In this document: positions 43,767 through 49,228 of the stretch, in pieces
Layout of the letters: each line of letters starts with the position of its first letter
How positions within the stretch are numbered: the stretch's first letter is position 1
Assembly (NCBI GenBank): GCA_016872535.1
Contig: VGZQ01000010.1
Coordinates: forward strand, 1 to 49,228
DNA: 49,228 nt
Source: Rhodospirillales bacterium
GTDB lineage: Bacteria; Pseudomonadota; Alphaproteobacteria; Rhodospirillales; 2-12-FULL-67-15
Direction: 5' to 3'
Position numbers and translations under genes: made by a program
Notes under the pieces: generated by a model
Told to the model about the DNA's origin: nothing
The model's input: only the letters and a program-made list of their open reading frames with translations
Databases searched by the model: none

Positions 43767-44704
43767 TGCGCATTGCCGTCACCTCGCGCTCATTTTCGCG
43801 CCATCCGGTCCTGCGCGCCGAACTGACGGCCCGGTATCCCGACGTCACCTTCAACGATCAAGGCTTGGCCCTGGCCGGCGAATCGCTGATCGCCTTTCTG
43901 CGCGGGCACGGACGGGCGATCATCGGGCTGGAAAAGCTGGACGACTCCGCATTCGCCGCGCTGCCCGAATTGAAGGTGGTGAGCAAATACGGCGTCGGCT
44001 TCGACGCGATCGACCTGGAAGCGATGACCCGGCGCGGCGTCAAGCTGGGCTGGACCGGCGGCGTCAACCGCCGCTCCGTCTCCGAATTGGTGATCGCTTT
44101 CGCCATCACTCTGTTGCGTCACCTGCCGGCGGCGAACGCCGAACTGCGCGGCGGAACGTGGCGGCAGCCCGTCGGCCGTCAGTTGTCGGACCGGATCGTC
44201 GGGATCGTCGGATGCGGCCATGTCGGCAAGGATCTGGCCGTCTTGTTGCGGGCGTTCGGATGCCGGGTTCTCGCCCATGACATCCGCGATTTTCCCGACT
44301 TCTACGCCCGTCACGGCGTCCGGGCGACGTCGCTGGACGAGCTTCTGCGCGAAGCAGACGTCGTGACTCTGCATTTGCCCCTCGATTCCTCGACGCGCGG
44401 CATGCTGTCGGCGGACCGGCTCGCTCTCATGCGCCCCGATGCGATCCTGATCAATACCGCGCGTGGTGAAATTATCGATGAATCGGCCCTGAAGGCCGTG
44501 CTCAAAACCAACCGGCTGGCGGCGGCCGCGTTCGACGTTTTCGCCGTCGAGCCGCCGCGGGACGCGGAACTTTTAACGCTGCCCAATTTTCTCGCGACAC
44601 CGCACATCGGCGGCGCGGCCGAGGAAGCGATCCTCGCCATGGGCCGGGCGGCTATCGCCGGGCTCGAGTCTTTCGGCGATCCGTTGGCCATCGTCAAATC
44701 TTGA
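43766..44704 (+). CDS. D-2-hydroxyacid dehydrogenase, phosphoglycerate dehydrogenase-like (second)
   Basis: A 312-residue NAD-dependent dehydrogenase. GIVGCGHVGKDLAVLL is the cofactor site, LINTARGEIIDESAL carries the catalytic Arg, DVFAVEPP the Glu, and ATPHIGGAAEE the His. It is the same family as the product of 3668-4621 but is strongly diverged. Its start overlaps the phosphatase stop by 1 bp and its stop overlaps the TTG start of the heparinase-like gene by 4 bp. A pairing with the phosphatase recalls serine- or glycerate-type metabolism, perhaps for an acyl or glyceryl substituent. That is speculative. Confidence 0.8.
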   Translation: MRIAVTSRSFSRHPVLRAELTARYPDVTFNDQGLALAGESLIAFLRGHGRAIIGLEKLDDSAFAALPELKVVSKYGVGFDAIDLEAMTRRGVKLGWTGGVNRRSVSELVIAFAITLLRHLPAANAELRGGTWRQPVGRQLSDRIVGIVGCGHVGKDLAVLLRAFGCRVLAHDIRDFPDFYARHGVRATSLDELLREADVVTLHLPLDSSTRGMLSADRLALMRPDAILINTARGEIIDESALKAVLKTNRLAAAAFDVFAVEPPRDAELLTLPNFLATPHIGGAAEEAILAMGRAAIAGLESFGDPLAIVKS

Positions 44705-46404
44705 TCGGCAAACTGAGACAATTGGCCGCCGATCCGACGCTGCGGCGCTGGCTGGCCGCCCGCGCGTTAGGTCGCGTGTCGGCGCCGCCGCGCCCGACAC
44801 CGCACCGTCCGCCGTATCTGGGCGACGGGCCCTTGCCGGCCGCCGTCCCCGGCGCCGCGCGGGTACGGGAACGCTGTTTTCCCGCGCCCGCCATGCCGAT
44901 CTCCCTGCCGCTGCCGGGCGGGACCGACGTCGTCGCACCCGGCATGGAATCGTCCTTATTCGAGCGCACCTACGCCGACGTCGAAACGCTGCTCGCGGTC
45001 CATCGCTTCGCCTGGATCCCGATCATGGGCGACAACGCCGATCCGGCGTGGGCGATCGCCCTGTGGAACGCGTGGCGTCGACGATTTGCGATACCGGACG
45101 ATTCCTGGGCCTGGCACCCCTATACGGCGGCGGAGCGGGCGGTAAATTTCCTCGGATTTTTCCGTCGGCACGGCTGGCCCGAACCGGCGGACGAAACCCG
45201 CGCCTTCCTGGCCATCCATGCGCCGGCCATCGCCGGACGACTGGAATATTTCGGTGAGCACAATACCGGAAATCATCTTGCCAATAACGGCCGGGGCCTG
45301 TTGGCCATCGGCCTCGAACTGGGCATGCCCTCCTACGCCGACATGGGCACGAAAATCCTGATCGAGGAAGCGAAACGGATTTTCATGCGCTCCGGCATCC
45401 TACGCGAGGGCTCCAGCCATTATCACCTGCTTTATGCCCGCAACTACGTCGAGGCCTGGCTGTGGGCACGCCGTCACGGTCACGGCGCCGCGCCGGAATT
45501 GGAGGCCATCGCCGCTCAAACGCTTGCCCCCCTCCCCCGCCTCTGCCTGAGGGGCGGATGGCCGCTGATCGGCGACATCTCTCCCGATTGCCCGCCCGAT
45601 CATCTGGCCGCGTTCCTGCCGGGCGGCCCGACCGGCACGGGCTGGGGATCGTTGCTCGACGATGCGGAACGCGCAGCGTTTCTTTCGTTGCAAGCCGGAA
45701 CGCCTCCCGCCGGGTCCGCGCTCCTCGCGGCCGACGGCTGGCTGCGCGCTGATTTCGGCGAGTGGAACGGGCTGTGGCACACGGCCCCCGGCGGCTGGTC
45801 CGCGATCCCCGGCCACGGCCATCAGGACATCGGTTCTTTCGAAATTCATTGGGGGAACGTTCCGTTGTTCGTCGACACCGGCCGCGGCGCCTACGGCGAA
45901 ACCGGCGAGGCGGCGCTGTATCGCTCTGCCCGCGTCCATAACGGGCTGACTCTCGACGAAGCCGATCCTTATCCCCCCAACAAGCCCTACTACGACGAAA
46001 GCTTTCGCCGTCGCGAGGGCGGCGCGGCGCCGGTGTCGCGGGTCGATGCGAACGGAGTCGCCCTCGTCTTCGCCGGTTACGGCCGGATGGGCGCCCCCGT
46101 GGTGCGGCGGCATTGGACGTTTTTCCAAAACGGCTTCGAGATCGGGGATTCCGTCGACGGACAAGGTTCACCCGTCGTCATGCGTCGACTGCACACTCCA
46201 TGGCCGTGCGAGGTCGCGGCCGAAGCCGCCGTGATCCGCTCGCCCGCGGGCGCGTTTCGCGTGCGGGCCGACGGCGCCGAACCGCAGATCGCTCCGGCGA
46301 CGCGCTGGACGGCGTATGGCGTCGGTCATTCCGCCCATTGCATCGGCTTCAAAACCCGCGCGAAGTTGCCCTGGTCGGGTCGTCTGCGGATCGAGCGCGC
46401 CTGA
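44701..46404 (+). CDS. heparinase II/III family protein
   Basis: A 567-residue protein from TTG 44701 (TTGA overlap with the dehydrogenase stop). The helical N-terminal domain contains EHNTGNHLANNGRGLLAIG, the family's toroid motif with the catalytic Asn/His region. The C-terminal beta domain has GHGHQDIGSFEIHWGNV and VDTGRGAYGETGE. Such proteins cleave uronic-acid polymers by beta-elimination or act in capsule assembly. No signal peptide is visible, which is unusual for an exported lyase, so it might act inside the cell or use another route. Its presence beside a sulfation module is notable because classic substrates of this family are sulfated. Confidence 0.82.
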   Translation: MIGKLRQLAADPTLRRWLAARALGRVSAPPRPTPHRPPYLGDGPLPAAVPGAARVRERCFPAPAMPISLPLPGGTDVVAPGMESSLFERTYADVETLLAVHRFAWIPIMGDNADPAWAIALWNAWRRRFAIPDDSWAWHPYTAAERAVNFLGFFRRHGWPEPADETRAFLAIHAPAIAGRLEYFGEHNTGNHLANNGRGLLAIGLELGMPSYADMGTKILIEEAKRIFMRSGILREGSSHYHLLYARNYVEAWLWARRHGHGAAPELEAIAAQTLAPLPRLCLRGGWPLIGDISPDCPPDHLAAFLPGGPTGTGWGSLLDDAERAAFLSLQAGTPPAGSALLAADGWLRADFGEWNGLWHTAPGGWSAIPGHGHQDIGSFEIHWGNVPLFVDTGRGAYGETGEAALYRSARVHNGLTLDEADPYPPNKPYYDESFRRREGGAAPVSRVDANGVALVFAGYGRMGAPVVRRHWTFFQNGFEIGDSVDGQGSPVVMRRLHTPWPCEVAAEAAVIRSPAGAFRVRADGAEPQIAPATRWTAYGVGHSAHCIGFKTRAKLPWSGRLRIERA

Positions 46405-46405
46405 C

Positions 46406-47317
46406 ATGCCCAACGGCTTCGCCGACATCAGCGTCATCACGCCGGCCCTCAATGCCGGGGGAACCATTGCGCGCACACTGGCCAGTATTGCGGCGCAAAC
46501 GTTGCGCCCGCGTGAAGTGGTCGTCGTCGACGACGGCTCGACCGATGGAACGGCCGCCGTCGCTGAGGCGTTCGCGCCCCGCATGGGGGGGATTGCCCTC
46601 AAGGTCCTGCGCCAGGAAACGGCAGGCGCCGCAGCGGCGCGTAACACGGCCATTCGCGCCGCCGTTGGCGAATGGCTCGCGTTTCTCGACGCCGATGACG
46701 AATGGCTACCCGCCAAAATCGAGCGCTGCATGGCCAAGTTGGCCGATTGCGGCGCCGATATGGTTTCGCACGACTACCTCCATGCCGAAAACGGGTTCGA
46801 ACGCGCCGTAAACTGCGCCCGTCATTGCCCGCCCGGCGCCGATCCCTTCGTCGCTCAATTCCTGTATGGATTCATCTCCAGCACCACCGTAGTCGTGCGC
46901 CGGGAATTAATTGTCCGCTCAGGCGGATTCGATCCAGGGTTGCGTTCCAGCCACGATTACGAGCTTTGGCTCGCTTTGTTGTCCGCCGACGGCGTTCGAT
47001 TCTGCGTGATCCCAGAGGCTCTTTCCCGTTACCACATCATGGCGGGAGGAATTACGAGCAACGTTGCCCTGCGTCGCGCCGCGTCCCTGGCGGCTCTTTC
47101 CCGGCACAGGCTGGCCCTTGAAGGTCGCACGACCTCCCCCCGACTGGCTGCCGCCGCCCGTACCGTGATCGTCCACCTGCAAGCCGCCGGCATGAACCTC
47201 GGAGCGAGACGCCCCGTGGCTGCTCTGCTAGATATTCTTTCGACCCCATCGTCCCTCATGCGCTTGTTGGCTAATCCGGCTGCCGGACAGCGGCCCGATT
47301 TTTTGTCCGTGCCATGA
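46406..47317 (+). CDS. GT2 family glycosyltransferase
   Basis: A 303-residue protein starting at ATG 46406, 1 bp after the heparinase-like stop. ISVITPALNAGGTIARTL, VVVVDDGSTDGT, AGAAAARNTAIRAAVGEW and LDADDEW with the DxD are standard GT2-A features, and RSSHDYELWLAL holds the ED-like acceptor motif. No membrane helix is predicted. It should transfer a nucleotide-activated sugar to the growing glycan on the cytosolic side. The specificity is unknown. Confidence 0.88.
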   Translation: MPNGFADISVITPALNAGGTIARTLASIAAQTLRPREVVVVDDGSTDGTAAVAEAFAPRMGGIALKVLRQETAGAAAARNTAIRAAVGEWLAFLDADDEWLPAKIERCMAKLADCGADMVSHDYLHAENGFERAVNCARHCPPGADPFVAQFLYGFISSTTVVVRRELIVRSGGFDPGLRSSHDYELWLALLSADGVRFCVIPEALSRYHIMAGGITSNVALRRAASLAALSRHRLALEGRTTSPRLAAAARTVIVHLQAAGMNLGARRPVAALLDILSTPSSLMRLLANPAAGQRPDFLSVP

Positions 47318-47398
47318 TTAGCATCGATCAAGTATATTCGAGCGAAATCGTCGCGATCGGTCGACCCGTCGGCAATTGCTATTGAAAGCCTTTCCTTG
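47318..47398. promoter_or_regulatory. gap between two GT2 genes
   Basis: This 81-bp gap is longer than those before it in the operon and is less GC-rich. It could carry a promoter for the last glycosyltransferase, but no convincing -35/-10 pair is seen. Confidence 0.3.
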
Positions 47399-48136
47399 AT
47401 GACTTCCTCATCGTCCTCGTCGCTTAGTTTCCGCAAACTTTCCGTTATCATTCCCTGCTATAACGAAATCGCCACCATTGAAACCGTTATCGGCAAGGCT
47501 CTGGCGGCCGACCGGAGTGGGCTGGAAATCGAAATTTTATGCGTTGATGACGGATCACGGGACGGAACCGACGGAACCATCGAAAGACTTGCCCGCGCCC
47601 ATCCGGAAGTCCGCCTCCTCCGGCATACGCGCAACCAGGGCAAAGGCGCCGCGCTGCGCACGGGATTTTCTTCGGCGACCGGCGACATTCTTCTCGTTCA
47701 GGACGCCGATCTCGAATACAGCCCGGCAGACTATCCGAAGCTGCTCAAACCCATCATCGACGGTCGCGCAGATGTCGTTTTCGGCTCGCGGTTTCGAAGC
47801 TCCGATGAAGTCAGGGTCATTTACTTCTGGCACGACTTCGCCAACAGGGTGCTGACGTTCTTCTCGAACATGATGACCAATTTGAATCTTACCGACATGG
47901 AAACCGGATATAAGGTCTTTCGCCGTGAAGTAATTTCCAAAGTAGCGATTTGCGAAAATCGGTTCGGATTCGAGCCCGAGATTACCGCCAAGATTGCGCG
48001 CTTGCGGCCGGCGCCTCGCATTTACGAGGTGGGCATCAGCTATAGCGGTCGGACCTACGAGGAAGGAAAGAAAATCGGCTTCAAGGACGGCATTCGCGCC
48101 ATCTGGTGTATCTTGCGTTACAATCTTTTCCCATAG
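47399..48136 (+). CDS. GT2 family glycosyltransferase, DPM1-like
   Basis: A 245-residue protein starting at ATG 47399, with TTG 47396 directly before it as a possible alternative. It has SVIIPCYNEIATIETVI, CVDDGSRDGT, NQGKGAALRTGF, QDADLEYSP with the DxD, and TDMETGYKVFRR. This is the pattern of dolichyl/polyprenyl-phosphate mannose synthase-like GT2 enzymes without C-terminal helices. It probably loads a sugar onto undecaprenyl phosphate, or acts as a direct transferase. It is the last gene of the + strand block and is followed by a strong terminator. Confidence 0.87.
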   Translation: MTSSSSSSLSFRKLSVIIPCYNEIATIETVIGKALAADRSGLEIEILCVDDGSRDGTDGTIERLARAHPEVRLLRHTRNQGKGAALRTGFSSATGDILLVQDADLEYSPADYPKLLKPIIDGRADVVFGSRFRSSDEVRVIYFWHDFANRVLTFFSNMMTNLNLTDMETGYKVFRREVISKVAICENRFGFEPEITAKIARLRPAPRIYEVGISYSGRTYEEGKKIGFKDGIRAIWCILRYNLFP

Positions 48137-48157
48137 CACAACGTCTCAACGACCAAG

Positions 48158-48190
48158 AAAAAACCGCGAGGCGCCCCTCGCGGTTTTTTT
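48158..48190. terminator. bidirectional rho-independent terminator
   Basis: A perfect stem CCGCGAGG/CCTCGCGG around a CGCC loop (48164-48183) is flanked by six A bases on the left and seven T bases on the right. It ends transcription of the + strand glycan operon and, read from the other side, of the minus-strand SIS-domain gene. Confidence 0.92.
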
Positions 48191-48206
48191 GTTCGTAGAA
48201 CTTTCC

Positions 48207-48827
48207 CTAGAACTTCCGCTGCGGAATCAACGCCGGATCCATGTGCGCCAGGCGCAGCCATTGCGCCAGGATATGCATCAGCGATTGATGCACGTCCTCG
48301 ATCACGCCGTAGTTGTCCGCGGCGACGTGCAGGTTGACGTCGGCGATCCGGGCCGAACGGCCGCCGTCGAATCCGGTCAGGGCGATTACCTTCATCCCGC
48401 CGCTCGCGGCCACGTCGGCGGCGCGCACGATGTTTTCCGAATCGCCCGACGAGCTGATCGTAACCAAAACGTCGCCTGGGCGAGCCAAATTGCGAACCTG
48501 ATACGCGAAAATATCGGCGTACGATACGTCGTTGGCGATGGCGGTGATGATTTCGATATTGGCGCTGAGCGAATGGACCCGCGGGCGAAGCGCGGTGTCG
48601 GTCGCCGCGCCCTTGCAGTGGTCGCACATCAGGTGATTGGCGATCGCCGCCGAGCCGCCGTTGCCGCAGGCGAAGATCGCGCTGCCCCGCCGGTGCGCGT
48701 CTTCCACTATCGCCGCGGCGGCGGCGATCCGCGCGCGGTCGACGGAACCGGCGGCCTTGGCCACGTTTTGGAAATAGGCCTCGGCGAACGCCGCGATGTC
48801 GGTCGGCCGTTTATCGGGGAACGTCAT
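48207..48827 (-). CDS. gmhA: phosphoheptose isomerase-like SIS-domain protein
   Basis: A 206-residue protein starting at ATG 48827, with a longer in-frame start at 48857 being less likely. FACGNGGSAAIANHL is the SIS sugar-phosphate loop, ITAIANDVSYADIFAYQ and RPGDVLVTISSSGDSENIV match GmhA, and VIEDVHQSLMHILAQWL lies at the active-site helix. GmhA turns sedoheptulose 7-phosphate into D-glycero-manno-heptose 7-phosphate for LPS core or GDP-heptose. It is read toward the glycan operon and shares its terminator. A related SIS isomerase of another sugar phosphate is possible. Confidence 0.78.
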   Translation of the reverse strand: MTFPDKRPTDIAAFAEAYFQNVAKAAGSVDRARIAAAAAIVEDAHRRGSAIFACGNGGSAAIANHLMCDHCKGAATDTALRPRVHSLSANIEIITAIANDVSYADIFAYQVRNLARPGDVLVTISSSGDSENIVRAADVAASGGMKVIALTGFDGGRSARIADVNLHVAADNYGVIEDVHQSLMHILAQWLRLAHMDPALIPQRKF

Positions 48828-48864
48828 GCGTCGCCATCCTGATCGAAGCTGGCCCAATCGGGAT

Positions 48865-48938
48865 TGGCTGGGGGACTAGGATTCGAACCTAGACTCGCGG
48901 AGTCAGAGTCCGCTGTCCTACCGTTAGACGATCCCCCA
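48865..48938 (-). tRNA. tRNA-Gln (anticodon CUG)
   Basis: Read on the minus strand, the 74-nt unit has an acceptor stem TGGGGGA/TCCCCCA and a discriminator G followed by an encoded CCA. The T arm contains GGTTCGAATCC. The anticodon stem GCGGA/TCCGC encloses the loop CTCTGAC, which gives anticodon CTG and hence decodes CAG (glutamine). The D arm with AACGGTAGGAC is normal. The 3' end faces the glycan locus. Confidence 0.95.
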
Positions 48939-49228
48939 GTCGGAACACCCCGCCCGAGACGCGGGGCCTCGCCCCGGCCGCGGCCCGGGCGGGAAAGCCG
49001 AGACGGGAAGGCCCGGGGTTTAGCATGGCCGGGCCGCCCCGCCAACATTTAGCGCCAACCCGCCCCCCCAACCCGCCCGCGCTGCGGCCCTGGCGGAGCC
49101 GACGGCGCGGCTTATTATAGAGTCCCGCCCATGCCCGCCGCGTCGCCCCGACCCCGCGCCCGCCGCCACCGCCGCCGTCCTCCGGCGCGCGCGCCGCGCC
49201 CGATCGATGCGAACCGCGGCGCCACCTA
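48939..49228. other. GC-rich tail without a clear gene
   Basis: About 290 bp of very GC-rich sequence. A TATTAT box at 49113-49118 lies before an ATG at 49131 whose frame (MPAASPRPRARR...) stays open to the window edge. It could be the start of a gene, but 32 low-complexity codons are not enough to call one. No terminator or repeat array is seen. Confidence 0.4.

Noticed and set aside
48865-48938. tRNA-Gln as a proven attachment site
   Set aside because: I saw no second copy of the tRNA 3' end and no integrase or transposase in the window, so only the possibility is listed.
1-49228. CRISPR arrays, insertion sequences or prophage genes
   Set aside because: No regular repeat-spacer array, no terminal inverted repeats and no transposase or phage motifs were seen.

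Overview
The window is about 49 kb of GC-rich DNA. Genes are densely packed and often coupled through ATGA/GTGA stop-start overlaps, and GTG/TTG starts are common. Base composition and gene content suggest an alphaproteobacterium, perhaps Rhodospirillales-like, but the genus cannot be assigned from the sequence alone. Nearly everything belongs to one large surface-glycan (capsule, LPS or O-antigen) locus, read mostly on the + strand, with minus-strand genes at 19.4-21.4, 25.5-30.0 and 34.3-35.3 kb.

Layout. (1) 1-10.9 kb: end of a HisH-type amidotransferase, a NeuA/PseF-like cytidylyltransferase, GalE, a cyclase-family hydrolase, KdsB, a 2-hydroxyacid dehydrogenase, a glycosyltransferase-dehydrogenase fusion, a probable GT-B protein, an FkbM methyltransferase and a B12/radical SAM protein. 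(2) 11.0-19.4 kb: an ABC exporter, a CPA2-type antiporter, a fusion of a pyruvate kinase core to ATP sulfurylase, APS kinase and a sulfotransferase, then a TIM-barrel sugar isomerase/epimerase and an SDR. This is a self-contained PAPS-making and sulfate-transfer module. (3) 19.4-30.0 kb: a pentapeptide-repeat/B12/radical SAM protein, a methyltransferase, a polytopic membrane protein, a GT2, then a minus-strand block of a third B12/radical SAM protein, a GMC oxidoreductase and an NAD-dependent epimerase. (4) 30.0-41.1 kb: AsnB, an SGNH-like protein with an MBOAT acyltransferase, a methyltransferase, a second GT-B-like protein, two Gfo/Idh/MocA oxidoreductases, an SGNH hydrolase and a second KdsB. 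(5) 41-48.1 kb: two methyltransferase-type proteins, a HAD phosphatase, a second hydroxyacid dehydrogenase, a heparinase II/III-type protein and two GT2s, closed by a strong bidirectional terminator. (6) 48.2-49.2 kb: a SIS-domain phosphoheptose-isomerase-like gene and a tRNA-Gln(CUG) on the minus strand, then about 290 bp without a convincing gene.

Taken together, the genes could make several CMP-activated acidic sugars and modified hexoses, assemble them, decorate them by methylation, O-acylation, amidation and sulfation, and export lipid-linked material by an ABC flippase. No Wzx/Wzy pair and no initiating phosphoglycosyltransferase is visible, so the locus probably continues to the left. 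The most distinctive element is the pyruvate kinase-ATP sulfurylase fusion. It keeps the catalytic residues of pyruvate kinase, which suggests PEP-driven ATP regeneration coupled to PAPS synthesis for glycan sulfation.
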